Shown one piece after another: positions 17,037 through 25,574 of a stretch of DNA of 64,000 bases. A program made the position numbers and the translations under genes. Every line of letters begins with the position of its first letter. Position 1 is the stretch's first letter. The DNA is from Herbaspirillum frisingense GSF30 (GTDB lineage: Bacteria > Pseudomonadota > Gammaproteobacteria > Burkholderiales > Burkholderiaceae_D), in NCBI RefSeq assembly GCF_000300975.2, contig NZ_AEEC02000007.1, positions 124,001 through 188,000 on the forward strand, in the 5' to 3' direction. Under the pieces are notes generated by a model. It worked only from the letters and a program-made list of their open reading frames with translations. It did no database searches and was not told where the DNA came from.

Positions 17037-18044
17037 TTACAGCACGTGCACCCCGATCCACCAGGCGATCGCGGCCACGAAGGCCGAAGCCGGGATGGTG
17101 AAGATCCAGGCCCAGACGATGTTGCTGGCCACGCCCCAACGCACGGCCGACATCTTCTGTGCCGCGCCCACGCCGACGATGGCGCCGGTGATGGTGTGGG
17201 TGGTGGAGACCGGGATACCCAAGGCGGTTGCGATGAACAGTGTGATGGCGCCGCCGGTTTCGGCACAGAAGCCACCGACCGGCTTCAACTTGGTGATCTT
17301 CTGGCCCATGGTCTTGACGATGCGCCAGCCACCGAACAAGGTACCCAGGCTGATGGCGCAGTAGCAGGAAATGATGACCCACATCGGCGGCGCTTCCGGC
17401 GAGGAATAGCCCGAGGCGATCAACAGCATCCAGATGATGCCGATGGTCTTCTGCGCATCGTTGCCGCCATGGCCCAGGCTATACATGGAGGCCGACAGCA
17501 ACTGCAGCCGCCGGAACCAGCCATCGATCTTGCGCGGCGTAGAGCGGAAGAATATCCACGACACCATGAGCATCATCAACGAGCCGAATACCAGGCCCAG
17601 CAAGGGTGACAAGACGATGAAGAGGATCGTCTTGAGCAAGCCCGCCGAGATCAGGGCCCCGGTGCCGGCCTTGGCCACAGCCGCGCCGACCAGGCCACCG
17701 ATCAGGGCATGCGAGGAGGAGGACGGAATGCCGTAGTACCAGGTCACCAGGTTCCAGAAGATGGCGCCGATCAGGGCACCGAAGATGACGTACTGGTCGA
17801 CGATGGCCGGCTCGATGGTGCCCTTGCCGACCGAAGCCGCCACGTGCAGCTGGTGGAACACGAACACCGCGGCCAGGTTGAAGAAGGCCGCCATGGCCAC
17901 GGCCGTCTGCGGGCGCAGCACACCGGTGGAGACCACGGTGGCAATCGCGTTGGCGGCGTCGTGGAAGCCGTTCATGAAGTCGAACAGCAGCGCCAGGACG
18001 ATCAACAGCGCGAGGATATGTAAGCTGATTTGGATTGTTTGCAT
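17037..18044 (-). CDS. pit: Low-affinity inorganic phosphate transporter, Pit family
   Basis: Pit moves metal-phosphate with protons across the inner membrane. The 335-residue product has about ten hydrophobic segments and the duplicated PHO4 signature: GFHDAANAIATVV near residue 27 in the N-terminal half and GHGGNDAQKTIGI near 205 in the C-terminal half. SSSSHALIGG and VSTTHTITGAIVG are the paired serine/threonine-rich transport motifs. It is shorter than E. coli PitA, as is usual for Pit proteins paired with DUF47 partners. It lies 60 bases downstream of the DUF47 gene and is probably cotranscribed with it. Confidence 0.93.
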   Translation of the reverse strand: MQTIQISLHILALLIVLALLFDFMNGFHDAANAIATVVSTGVLRPQTAVAMAAFFNLAAVFVFHQLHVAASVGKGTIEPAIVDQYVIFGALIGAIFWNLVTWYYGIPSSSSHALIGGLVGAAVAKAGTGALISAGLLKTILFIVLSPLLGLVFGSLMMLMVSWIFFRSTPRKIDGWFRRLQLLSASMYSLGHGGNDAQKTIGIIWMLLIASGYSSPEAPPMWVIISCYCAISLGTLFGGWRIVKTMGQKITKLKPVGGFCAETGGAITLFIATALGIPVSTTHTITGAIVGVGAAQKMSAVRWGVASNIVWAWIFTIPASAFVAAIAWWIGVHVL

Positions 18045-18104
18045 GGGGAAACCGTTGTGTGAAGCCAGCGGCGTTCCCCGGAGGAATCGCCGCTACGCCG
18101 GGGA

Positions 18105-18731
18105 TCAGGCGTTTTCGACGATGATGCCTTCGATGATGTTGGCCACGTCTTCGCAGCGATCGGTGACGGTTTCCAGGATTTCGTAGATGGCCTTGAGCTT
18201 GATGAGCGTGCGCACATCCGGCTCGTCGCGGAACAGCTTGGACATGGCCGCGCGCATGACGTGGTCGGCATCGGATTCCAGGCGGTCGATTTCCTGGCAG
18301 ATGGCCAGGATCTGGCGCGAATTGTCCATGTTCGACAGCAGGCCCACAGCCGATTGCACCTTCTCCGCACAGGACAGGCACAGCTCGGCCAGGCGCTTGG
18401 CTTCCGGCGTGATAGCCTTGATGTCGTACAGGGAGATGGTCTGGGCGGCATCTTCCAGCAGGTCCAGGATGTCATCCATGCGGGTGATCAGCTGGTGGAT
18501 GTCATCGCGGTCCAGCGGGGTGATGAAGGTCTTGTGCAGCAACTCGATGGCATTGTGCGTGACCTTGTCGGCCTCCTTCTCGACGGCTTCAATGGCGTGC
18601 ACACGGATTTCGAGGTCGTCGAAATTGGTCATCAGCGCCACCATTTCCTTCGCACACTTGACCGCCAGCTCTGCATGCTGATTGAAAAGGTCAAAGAATT
18701 TGCCTTCCGTCGGCATCAATCGTCCAAACAT
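18105..18731 (-). CDS. DUF47 (TIGR00153) PhoU-like Pit accessory protein
   Basis: This 208-residue, mostly helical, soluble protein belongs to the PhoU-like DUF47 family, which is almost always found beside pit genes and is thought to modulate phosphate uptake. Marks are MPTEGKFFDLFNQHAE at the start, EVEKEADKVTHNAIE (read here as AVEKEADKVTHN) near residue 55, and IYEILETVTDRCEDVANIIEGI at the end in two blocks. It is the first gene of a two-gene unit with pit. No phosphate-regulon box was recognised in the 205 bases upstream. Confidence 0.9.
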   Translation of the reverse strand: MFGRLMPTEGKFFDLFNQHAELAVKCAKEMVALMTNFDDLEIRVHAIEAVEKEADKVTHNAIELLHKTFITPLDRDDIHQLITRMDDILDLLEDAAQTISLYDIKAITPEAKRLAELCLSCAEKVQSAVGLLSNMDNSRQILAICQEIDRLESDADHVMRAAMSKLFRDEPDVRTLIKLKAIYEILETVTDRCEDVANIIEGIIVENA

Positions 18732-18936
18732 TTTTCTCTCTCATCAATGGTTAGCGCCCGAACCGGGCGCCGTTTCGAACCGGCCTGCGGCTTGCCCCCC
18801 TTGGAAGCCGGAATCCCGCCCTGCCGGTCCTGCACGGACGGCCTCGGGAGCCATCCGCCTTACATGACACGAGCGGCCATGCGCCGCCCGTGATCCTCGT
18901 GCGGTGACGGCCATCACTGCCCGCCACCCCAACCGT

Positions 18937-20382
18937 TCAGTCGCCGCCGTAGGGCTGCGCCAGATTCCCGATATAGTTGTCGTACTTGGTATACATCCCC
19001 AGGAAAGACAGGCGAATGCTGCCAATGGGGCCATTACGCTGCTTGCCGATAATGATTTCCGCAGTGCCCTTGTCGGGCGAGTCCGGATTGTAAACTTCAT
19101 CCCGGTAAATGAACAAAATGACGTCGGCATCCTGCTCAATAGCACCGGATTCGCGCAAGTCAGACATCACCGGGCGCTTGTTGGGACGCTGTTCCAGCGA
19201 GCGGTTCAGCTGCGACAGCGCAATCACCGGGCAGTTGAGTTCCTTGGCCAGGCCCTTCAGACTACGCGAGATTTCCGAGATTTCGGAGGCGCGGTTTTCC
19301 GAGGAACTGCCACCGTTACCCGACATCAGCTGCAGGTAGTCGATGATGATCAGGCCCAGCTTGCCGCACTGGCGCGCCAGGCGACGCGAGCGTGCGCGCA
19401 ATTCGATGGGCGACAGCGCCGGCGTTTCATCGATGTAGAACTGGGCATCGTTCATCTTCTGGATGGCGTGCGTCAGGCGCGGCCAGTCCTCGTCCAGCAG
19501 GCGACCGGTACGCAGGCGGTGCTGGTCCAGACGACCGACCGAGCCCAGCATACGCATAGCCAGCTGGGCGCCGCCCATTTCCATGGAAAACACCGCCACC
19601 GGCAGGCCGGATTCGATCGCCACGTGTTCGCCGATGTTGATCGAGAACGCCGTCTTACCCATGGAAGGACGACCGGCGACGATGATCAGGTCGCCCGGCT
19701 GCAGGCCGGAGGTCATCTTGTCCAGGTCCATGAAGCCGGTGGGCACACCGGTGATGTCGCTGGTGTTGTCGCGGTTGTAGAGTTCGTCGATACGCTCCAC
19801 CACCTGGGTCAGCAGCGGCTGGATTTCCATGAAGCCCTGCGAGCCGCGCGAGCCCTCTTCGGCGATGGCGAAGATCTTGGATTCGGCTTCGTCGAGCATG
19901 GACTTGACGTCCTTGCCCTGCGGGTTGAAGGCATTGCCGGAGATTTCGTCGGCCACCGTGATCAGCTTGCGCAGGATGCCGCGGTCACGCACGATTTCGG
20001 CGTAGCGGCGGATATTGGCCGCCGAGGGGGTGTTCTGCGCCAGCGCGTTCAGATAGACCAGGCCACCGACTTCCTCGGCCTTGCCACTGGTGGACATGGC
20101 CTCATAGACCGTGATCACGTCCGCCGGCTTGGTGCTGTTGATGAGCTTGACGATGTGCTCGAAGATGATGCGGTGGTCGTAGCGGTAGAAGTCTTCCGCG
20201 CTGACGAAATCTGCGATGCGGTCCCAGGCTGCGTTATCCAGCAGCAGGCCGCCCAGCACCGATTGCTCGGCCTCGATGGAGTGTGGCGGCACGCGGAGCG
20301 CATCGATCTGAGGATCGGAAGACTCCTTCTGGCCGCGGAAAAATTCAGGATTGCCGCGGGACGATTCTTTCATGGCGCGCAT
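18937..20382 (-). CDS. dnaB: Replicative DNA helicase DnaB
   Basis: DnaB is the hexameric 5'-3' helicase that opens DNA at the replication fork. The 481-residue product has the N-terminal DnaG-interacting helical domain (PHSIEAEQSVLGGLLLD) and the RecA-like domain with Walker A GRPSMGKTAFS near residue 236 and Walker B GLIIIDYLQLM. The C-terminus includes NRSLEQRPNKRPVMSDLRES and the arginine-containing IGKQRNGP. ATG at 20382 has an AGCAGG site five bases upstream; an ATG three codons on is the alternative. It lies downstream of the rpsF-rplI ribosomal operon, behind a terminator, an order common in proteobacteria. Confidence 0.97.
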   Translation of the reverse strand: MRAMKESSRGNPEFFRGQKESSDPQIDALRVPPHSIEAEQSVLGGLLLDNAAWDRIADFVSAEDFYRYDHRIIFEHIVKLINSTKPADVITVYEAMSTSGKAEEVGGLVYLNALAQNTPSAANIRRYAEIVRDRGILRKLITVADEISGNAFNPQGKDVKSMLDEAESKIFAIAEEGSRGSQGFMEIQPLLTQVVERIDELYNRDNTSDITGVPTGFMDLDKMTSGLQPGDLIIVAGRPSMGKTAFSINIGEHVAIESGLPVAVFSMEMGGAQLAMRMLGSVGRLDQHRLRTGRLLDEDWPRLTHAIQKMNDAQFYIDETPALSPIELRARSRRLARQCGKLGLIIIDYLQLMSGNGGSSSENRASEISEISRSLKGLAKELNCPVIALSQLNRSLEQRPNKRPVMSDLRESGAIEQDADVILFIYRDEVYNPDSPDKGTAEIIIGKQRNGPIGSIRLSFLGMYTKYDNYIGNLAQPYGGD

Positions 20383-20528
20383 TATAACCTGCTGATGTGA
20401 AGCCGTTGGTTCAGGTGGACGTTTTTGCAGCGCATAGCCCCATCAAGGAACGGATGCGAAGTTCAATCCCCGGCGGATGGTAGGCCAACATGCTTTCCCG
20501 GCAGGAAGAATCGAAGCAAAATGACAAT

Positions 20529-20554
20529 AAAAAAGCCAGGCGAACCCGGCTTTT
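20529..20554 (-). terminator. Terminator of the rpsF-priB-rpsR-rplI operon
   Basis: Read on the minus strand, AAAAGCC and GGCTTTT arms with a GC-rich middle are followed by a T run. It starts 34 bases after the rplI stop and before dnaB. Confidence 0.8.
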
Positions 20555-20587
20555 CTATTGCAAAACGAATTGCAGCAAACAGGCGAA

Positions 20588-21040
20588 TTACGCTTGCTCG
20601 CCCTTCACTGCGATGGTGACGTCGACCACCACGTCGGTGTGCAGAGCAACCGACACAGGGTGTTCGCCGACAATCTTCAGCGGGCCGTTAGGCATACGCA
20701 CTTGCGACTTTTCCACGGCGAAACCCTTCTTGCCCAGGGCTTCAGCGATGTCGAAGTTGGTCACGGAACCGAACAGACGACCGTCAACGCCGGCCTTCTG
20801 CGACACTTCCACGGTGGCACCAGTCAGCTTTTCACCTTGGGCTTGAGCAGCAGCCAGCTTCTCGGCAGCGGCCTTTTCCAGATCGGCACGCTTGGCTTCG
20901 AATTCGGCGATGGCAGCGTCGGTAGCACGACGGGCCTTGCGTTGCGGGATCAGGAAGTTACGTGCGAAACCGTCCTTGACGCGCACGACATCACCCAGAC
21001 CGCCGAGATTAACGATTTTTTCCAACAGAATGACTTGCAT
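20588..21040 (-). CDS. rplI: 50S ribosomal protein L9
   Basis: L9 binds 23S rRNA near the L1 stalk. The 150-residue product starts [19 protein letters not shown] and continues with [14 protein letters not shown], the conserved N-terminal rRNA-binding domain. A long charged helix (about residues 45-80) leads to the C-terminal domain with [16 protein letters not shown]. It is the last gene of the rpsF operon, 26 bases after rpsR. Confidence 0.98.
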   Translation of the reverse strand: MQVILLEKIVNLGGLGDVVRVKDGFARNFLIPQRKARRATDAAIAEFEAKRADLEKAAAEKLAAAQAQGEKLTGATVEVSQKAGVDGRLFGSVTNFDIAEALGKKGFAVEKSQVRMPNGPLKIVGEHPVSVALHTDVVVDVTIAVKGEQA

Positions 21041-21066
21041 GTTTTTCTCCTATTTCTCGGCGCAGA

Positions 21067-21351
21067 TTACGCGTTGTGCAGATCGGTGTACGGCAGCAGG
21101 GCCAGATAACGCGCGCGCTTGATGGCGGTGTCAACTTGACGCTGGTAGTGGGCCTTGGTACCGGTCAGGCGTGCCGGCATGATCTTGCCGTTTTCCTGGA
21201 CGAAGTCCTTCAGGGTGTCCACGTCCTTGTAATCGACCTGTTCAACGCCAGCGGCGGTGAAACGGCAGAATTTCTTGCGCTTGAACAGCGGGTTTTGCTG
21301 TTGACGCTTGTTTTTCAGCTTGCTTTTATCGAACTTTTTACCGAATGCCAT
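21067..21351 (-). CDS. rpsR: 30S ribosomal protein S18
   Basis: S18 pairs with S6 on the small-subunit platform. The 94-residue product has the diagnostic [20 protein letters not shown] and [18 protein letters not shown]. It has a slightly long basic N-terminus ([17 protein letters not shown]). It lies between priB and rplI in the same direction, with a short 54-base gap after priB. Confidence 0.98.
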   Translation of the reverse strand: MAFGKKFDKSKLKNKRQQQNPLFKRKKFCRFTAAGVEQVDYKDVDTLKDFVQENGKIMPARLTGTKAHYQRQVDTAIKRARYLALLPYTDLHNA

Positions 21352-21405
21352 GATTTGGCTCCTGTATCTAAAAATTGGGTAAGGTCTTTTTAGCGCAGTC
21401 TCTCG

Positions 21406-21708
21406 TCAGTCTTCCGACGGGACAGCGCCAAAATCAACGATATGAAACACGACGCTCTTGCTGTTGCGATTCCTGCGGGCCAGAAAGCCGGTGAAGCGGA
21501 AGACTTCTCCCAGCGCAGCCTTGTTGAGCGCACCGGAGATTTCTCCTGCTGCCATCGCCGCGATCTCGAATTCGACCTGGCGACGCATGCCAGCTTCCAT
21601 CTGCTCCGACTGATGCTGCAACCTGGCAGTCACGATCGGAATACCGGCCGGCGTATAACGCAATACATCACGTTCGGCCAGACTGGCGATGACTTGAAGC
21701 TGGTTCAC
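21406..21708 (-). CDS. priB: Primosomal replication protein N (PriB)
   Basis: PriB is a small OB-fold single-strand DNA-binding protein that helps PriA restart stalled forks. The 100-residue product starts MNQLQVIASLAERDVLRYTP and has the OB-fold strand pattern with RRQVEFEIAAMAAGEI and GFLARRNRNSKSVVFHI. Its place between rpsF and rpsR is the typical location in beta- and gammaproteobacteria and supports PriB rather than another SSB-like protein. Confidence 0.94.
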   Translation of the reverse strand: MNQLQVIASLAERDVLRYTPAGIPIVTARLQHQSEQMEAGMRRQVEFEIAAMAAGEISGALNKAALGEVFRFTGFLARRNRNSKSVVFHIVDFGAVPSED

Positions 21709-21732
21709 TCTCCGCTATGAATCGCAGCGCAA

Positions 21733-22098
21733 TCAGGCTGCCGGTGCTTCGGTACGGCTCTTGGCCGCGTCTTCCTTCTGCACTGCCTTCAGGATGGGGG
21801 AAGGACCGGTTTCGGCCTTCTTCATCTTGACGGTCAGGTGGCGCAGGACGGCGTCGTTGAACTTGAAGCCGGTTTCGATCTCGGCCAGCGTTTCGCTGTC
21901 GACTTCGATGTTCAGGCAGACGTAGTGAGCCTTGGCCAGCTTCTGGATCTGGTAGGCCAGTTGACGACGGCCCCAATCTTCGACACGGTGAACCTTGCCG
22001 CCGCGGGTGGTGACGATGCCCTTGTAACGCTCGATCATCGCCGGCACTTGCTCGCTTTGGTCCGGGTGGACGATAAATACGATTTCATAATGACGCAT
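21733..22098 (-). CDS. rpsF: 30S ribosomal protein S6
   Basis: S6 is a small-subunit platform protein that binds with S18. The 121-residue product starts [19 protein letters not shown], with [22 protein letters not shown] following. An Ala/Glu-rich tail ([14 protein letters not shown]) follows the conserved fold. It is the first gene of the operon, with an AAGGAG site before the ATG. A candidate promoter lies at 22172-22200. Confidence 0.98.
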   Translation of the reverse strand: MRHYEIVFIVHPDQSEQVPAMIERYKGIVTTRGGKVHRVEDWGRRQLAYQIQKLAKAHYVCLNIEVDSETLAEIETGFKFNDAVLRHLTVKMKKAETGPSPILKAVQKEDAAKSRTEAPAA

Positions 22099-22123
22099 GT
22101 AGACTCCTTATGGACTTATTGAA

Positions 22124-22141
22124 GACGCCCACCCCGGCGTC
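22124..22141 (-). promoter_or_regulatory. Hairpin in the rpsF leader
   Basis: In the leader before rpsF the minus strand can form GACGCC-GGGGTG-GGCGTC, a six-bp stem and six-base loop. S6:S18 complexes are known to bind their own mRNA leader in many bacteria. Whether this hairpin is that site is not shown by the sequence. Confidence 0.35.
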
Positions 22142-22171
22142 AAGACGGGTGTGGGAAGAGGAAAACCCAAG

Positions 22172-22200
22172 ATCATACAAGGTTTCTGGCATAACAGCAA
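22172..22200 (-). promoter_or_regulatory. Candidate sigma-70 promoter of the rpsF operon
   Basis: On the minus strand TTGCTG (plus 22195-22200) and TATGAT (plus 22172-22177) are separated by exactly 17 bases. A start site near 22165 would give a leader of about 65 bases that includes the hairpin at 22124-22141. Confidence 0.6.
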
Positions 22201-22338
22201 TGTCGACTATTGCTGGCGAGGTCAGGCGGATACAGGCGGAGCCATCGCACCGGGCAGATATGCGGCACAAGATCTTTCATCTATTTATATATAGACAGGA
22301 AAAACTGTTCTTGCAGTACCAGAAAGTGCATGTTGCCG

Positions 22339-22367
22339 TTGACACAAGGATTGCACCTGTATAAAAA
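22339..22367 (+). promoter_or_regulatory. Candidate sigma-70 promoter of lexA
   Basis: A perfect -35 TTGACA (22339-22344) is followed by TATAAAAAT at 22360-22368, which offers a -10 at 15-17 bases spacing. The -10 lies inside the first LexA box, so bound LexA would cover the polymerase site. Confidence 0.6.
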
Positions 22368-22372
22368 TACAG
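22357..22372 (+). promoter_or_regulatory. LexA (SOS) box 1
   Basis: CTGTATAAAAATACAG matches the CTGT-N8-ACAG LexA operator with an AT-rich centre and is almost fully palindromic. It lies 43 bases before the lexA start and over the -10, as expected for autorepression. Confidence 0.88.
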
Positions 22373-22373
22373 A

Positions 22374-22389
22374 CTGTTCATCCAAACAG
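22374..22389 (+). promoter_or_regulatory. LexA (SOS) box 2
   Basis: CTGTTCATCCAAACAG has exact CTGT and ACAG half-sites with eight bases between. It starts one base after box 1, so the two centres are 17 bases apart. The centre is less AT-rich, so it is probably the weaker site. Confidence 0.7.
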
Positions 22390-22415
22390 CCTTCCCCCAG
22401 AGAAAGGCCTACCCC

Positions 22416-23075
22416 ATGCTCAAACTGACCGCGCGCCAGGAACAGATCCTGAACCTGATCAAGAACGCCATCGAGAACACCGGCTTCCCTCCCACGCGCG
22501 CCGAGATCGCTGCCGAGCTGGGCTTCCGCTCCGCCAACGCCGCTGAAGAGCATCTGCAGGCACTGGCCCGCAAGGGCGCCATCGAAATATCCCCTGGCAC
22601 CTCGCGCGGTATCCGCCTGCGCGAATCCGGCGTACCCGCATCAAGCGGCATCGCCCGCCAGATGGCCCTGCCCCACCCCGCCCTCATGCAGTTGAGTCTG
22701 CCCCTGATCGGTCGCGTGGCTGCCGGCTCGCCCATCCTGGCGCAGGAGCATGTCGAGAAGACCTATCAGGTCGATCCGGCGATGTTCCCCAGCAAACCGG
22801 ATTACCTGTTGAAGGTGCGCGGCATGTCCATGCGTGACGCTGGCATTCTCGATGGCGATCTGCTGGCGGTCCGCAAGACAGACCAGGCGCGCAATGGGCA
22901 GATCGTGGTGGCGCGACTGGCCGACGAGGTCACCGTCAAGCGCTACCAGAAGACCGGCTCGGTCATCACACTCTTCCCGGAGAATCCGGAATTCGAACCC
23001 ATCATCGTCAAGCCGGACGCCGACCAGTTTGCTCTTGAAGGGCTTGCCGTCGGGTTGTTGCGCAGCTGGCATTGA
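22416..23075 (+). CDS. lexA: LexA repressor/protease
   Basis: LexA represses DNA-damage genes and is cleaved when RecA filaments form. The 219-residue product has the winged-helix N-terminal domain ([34 protein letters not shown]). The self-cleavage site is Ala103-Gly104 in RVAAGSP. The catalytic Ser138 is in [11 protein letters not shown] and Lys175 in EVTVKRYQK, so it is intact for autolysis. It is divergent from rpsF. Two LexA boxes and a promoter precede it, and a terminator follows about 70 bases after the stop, so it is probably a single-gene transcript. Confidence 0.97.
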   Translation: MLKLTARQEQILNLIKNAIENTGFPPTRAEIAAELGFRSANAAEEHLQALARKGAIEISPGTSRGIRLRESGVPASSGIARQMALPHPALMQLSLPLIGRVAAGSPILAQEHVEKTYQVDPAMFPSKPDYLLKVRGMSMRDAGILDGDLLAVRKTDQARNGQIVVARLADEVTVKRYQKTGSVITLFPENPEFEPIIVKPDADQFALEGLAVGLLRSWH

Positions 23076-23145
23076 ACCAGCAGGGAGCAGGCCTGCCGCT
23101 CCCGATGCATCGGCGCCCACCACCGCGCCGATCCCGCTCCCAAGG

Positions 23146-23172
23146 AACCTTCGTCTAAAACGAAGGTTTTTT
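23146..23172 (+). terminator. Intrinsic terminator after lexA
   Basis: AACCTTCGT and ACGAAGGTT form a 9-bp stem with a CTAAA loop, followed by T to 23172. It also shows that the next gene should start downstream of this point. Confidence 0.85.
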
Positions 23173-23275
23173 GCTTTCTATTCGCCTCTTCGGCATCCGG
23201 TCCTTGCGCATATTATTTCTGCTGGACAGCTATGTCCGGCGCAAAGCATGCGCCCAACCAAGAGGATCCCTTTCG

Positions 23276-25249
23276 ATGTCGATGCGCAAGAGCAGCAACA
23301 AGCACGGTAACCAGGCCCAGGCCGCCACCCAGTCCCATCTGCAAGACCTGCTGGATGTCCGCAAATGCCTGGATCTTCTGGATAATCGCAAGGTTGATGA
23401 AGCAAAGACCCTGTGTACTGCCGTGCTGGGGCGCGCTCCCACCCTGGTGTTCGCCAACCATGCACGCGGACTCATCGCCATGCAGGAGGGCCTGCACGCC
23501 GATGCCGAACACTATCTTCGCAAGGCCATCGCGGCCGATCCGGAGAATGCCGAGTACCTGAGCAACCTGGCAGCCGCACTCCTGGCACAGGATCGCATCG
23601 ATGAAGCCATCAGGATCTATGAGCGCGCCATCGAAGTCGACAAGGAAAGTCGGACGGCCCGCGTCGGCCTGGCCAATGCCCTGCATGAAAAGAACGACCC
23701 GGACGCCTCGATCGCCTACTTCGAGGATGCGGTCAAGCGCGAGCCAGAGGCCCCTGGCCCGCTCTCCCATCTGGGGCGGGCGCTGGTGGAAGCGAAGCGC
23801 TATGACGAGGCGGTCGCAACCATCCTCAAGTCACTGGAACTGCAGATCAACTTCGCCCCTTCGCACACCGCCCTGGGCGAAGCCTTCCATGCCATGGAGA
23901 TGTACAAGGAAGCCCTGGAGTCCCATAAGACAGCAATCCTTCTGGACCCGGAAGATACCTACGCGCACAACAAGATTGCCGATACCTACCTGAAACTGAA
24001 CAAGGTCACCGAAGCCCACGAACACCTGCTGCGCGTCATCGACATCGCCCCCAAGGACTCCAACAGCTATCTCAAGCTGGGTGCCAGCTACTTTTCCGCC
24101 GAAGATCGCTTCGACGATGCCATGCGCATGTTCAACAAGGCGTTGGAACTGAATCCCAAGCAAGCCCTCATCTACAACAACATTGGTGCCATCAAGCACG
24201 ACCATGGCGACACCCATGAGGCGGTGGAGATCTTCCGCAAGGCGCTCGAATTGCGCCCCAACTATTCCACCGCCAAACACAACCTGGCCCTGAGCCTGCT
24301 GTTGCACGGCGACCTCAAGGAAGGCTGGCAATGTCACGAAAGTCGCCTGGAAACCCGCGAGCGCGCCTACGTCTACAAGCTCATCCACAAACTGTTCGAG
24401 ATCATTCCCAAATGGGATGGCAAGAGTTCGCTGGAAGGCAAATTCATACTCCTGATGCATGAACAGGGCTTTGGCGACAGCATCCAGTTTCTGCGCTATG
24501 CACGCCTGGTCATGGACCGTGGCGCCCGGGTGGCGGTGCACGTGAAGAATCCGCTGTATCGGCTGTTCCAGTCGTTCACACCAGAAGTCACCCTGATCCG
24601 GGAAAGCGACCCGCTGCCACCCTGCGACTGCGCCTACGTGATGATGAGCCTGCCCTATGCGCTGGGCACCGATACCGTGGACGACATCCCCTCCTTCCCC
24701 AGCTACTTGGCAGCCGATCCCTTGCTGGCAGAAGAATGGCGCCAGAAAATTGCCGCAATAACAATATCGGAACAGCATCTACGTGTCGGTGTGGTGTGGG
24801 GCGGCAATCCGGAGCACGGCAATGATCGGCACCGCTCGATCCCCCTTGACACCTTCAAGCAATTGTTCGGACTCCCGAAGATCGAGTTCTACTCCCTGCA
24901 AAAGGGCAAGCCCCTGGAAGACCTGAAGAATCTGCCTGCCGACCGGTCAGCCCACAATCTGGGTGACCAATGCGCAGACTTTGCCGATACCGCCGCAGCG
25001 ATCCACAACCTGGACCTGGTCATCAGCGTGGATACCTCGGTGGTGCACCTGGCTGGCGCCATGGGCCACCCCACCTGGGTACTGCTCCCGCACATCCCCG
25101 ACTGGCGCTGGCTGCAGAACCGCGACGATTCGCCCTGGTATCCGAGCATGCGTCTGTTCCGCCAGCCAGCCTTCAGCGACTGGGACTCCGTGATGAAGCG
25201 CATCGCCGAAGAATTAATCAGATTGCAACAAGAAAAGGCGCAGCAATAG
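23276..25249 (+). CDS. TPR protein with C-terminal glycosyltransferase-like domain, next to flagellin
   Basis: The 657-residue product has about eight to ten tetratricopeptide repeats (roughly residues 40-380), for example AEYLSNLAAALLAQDRIDEA and ALIYNNIGAIKHDHGDTHEA. A C-terminal domain of about 260 residues resembles GT9/GT41-type GT-B enzymes: LMHEQGFGDSIQFLRYARL near 391, VGVVWGGNPEHGND near 503, and DLVISVDTSVVHLAGAMG near 580. ATG at 23276 is chosen because AGAGGA lies nine bases upstream and the longer frame runs into the lexA terminator. Its position directly before fliC suggests glycosylation of flagellin or another surface protein; this is inference. It has no signal peptide, so it acts in the cytoplasm. 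Confidence 0.8.
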   Translation: MSMRKSSNKHGNQAQAATQSHLQDLLDVRKCLDLLDNRKVDEAKTLCTAVLGRAPTLVFANHARGLIAMQEGLHADAEHYLRKAIAADPENAEYLSNLAAALLAQDRIDEAIRIYERAIEVDKESRTARVGLANALHEKNDPDASIAYFEDAVKREPEAPGPLSHLGRALVEAKRYDEAVATILKSLELQINFAPSHTALGEAFHAMEMYKEALESHKTAILLDPEDTYAHNKIADTYLKLNKVTEAHEHLLRVIDIAPKDSNSYLKLGASYFSAEDRFDDAMRMFNKALELNPKQALIYNNIGAIKHDHGDTHEAVEIFRKALELRPNYSTAKHNLALSLLLHGDLKEGWQCHESRLETRERAYVYKLIHKLFEIIPKWDGKSSLEGKFILLMHEQGFGDSIQFLRYARLVMDRGARVAVHVKNPLYRLFQSFTPEVTLIRESDPLPPCDCAYVMMSLPYALGTDTVDDIPSFPSYLAADPLLAEEWRQKIAAITISEQHLRVGVVWGGNPEHGNDRHRSIPLDTFKQLFGLPKIEFYSLQKGKPLEDLKNLPADRSAHNLGDQCADFADTAAAIHNLDLVISVDTSVVHLAGAMGHPTWVLLPHIPDWRWLQNRDDSPWYPSMRLFRQPAFSDWDSVMKRIAEELIRLQQEKAQQ

Positions 25250-25275
25250 GACTCTGGCCCTCACTCACTCCTTCC

Positions 25276-25306
25276 GAAAAAGCCGCTTGCACCGAGCGGC
25301 TTTTTC
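25276..25306 (+). terminator. Intrinsic terminator after the TPR-glycosyltransferase gene
   Basis: GAAAAAGCCGCT and AGCGGCTTTTTC form a perfect 12-bp stem with a seven-base loop. It lies 26 bases after the stop, so fliC is transcribed from its own promoters. Confidence 0.88.
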
Positions 25307-25345
25307 AATGGAGCGAAAATTTCTTGGTTTCAACAAAGATTTCCC

Positions 25346-25372
25346 TAAAGTTTTCTCGATCGGCGTCGAAAA
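25346..25372 (+). promoter_or_regulatory. Upstream sigma-28 (FliA)-type promoter of fliC
   Basis: TAAAGTTT (a perfect -35) is followed by 11 bases and GTCGAAAA, which matches the GCCGATAA -10 at six of eight positions. It is about 200 bases before the fliC start and is the weaker of two candidates. Confidence 0.5.
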
Positions 25373-25447
25373 AGGATTTGCTTGCAGTTTCAAAGCACGC
25401 AGTTTTAGTTCGGAAAGCCTTGAAAGAGATTTTTTTCGCGAAAGCCC

Positions 25448-25474
25448 TAAACTTTTTCCAAGACTGCCCGATAA
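25448..25474 (+). promoter_or_regulatory. Main sigma-28 (FliA)-type promoter of fliC
   Basis: TAAACTTT, an 11-base spacer and CCCGATAA match the sigma-28 consensus TAAAGTTT-N11-GCCGATAA with one mismatch in each element. It would start transcription about 95 bases before fliC, which has a TAGGAGAAT ribosome site just upstream of the ATG. Confidence 0.8.
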
Positions 25475-25574
25475 AGCAATCAACAGAGGTTGAAACGCCT
25501 GGGGCTCATGGGTAGAAGACCAAAGTTAAGCACTGAAACTCGGATCATCGGTCTCAAATCTTAGGAGAATTAAC

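Noticed and set aside
21320-21340. Minus-strand GTTCGATAAAAG as a sigma-28 -10
   Set aside because: It is inside rpsR coding sequence with no -35 at the right distance.
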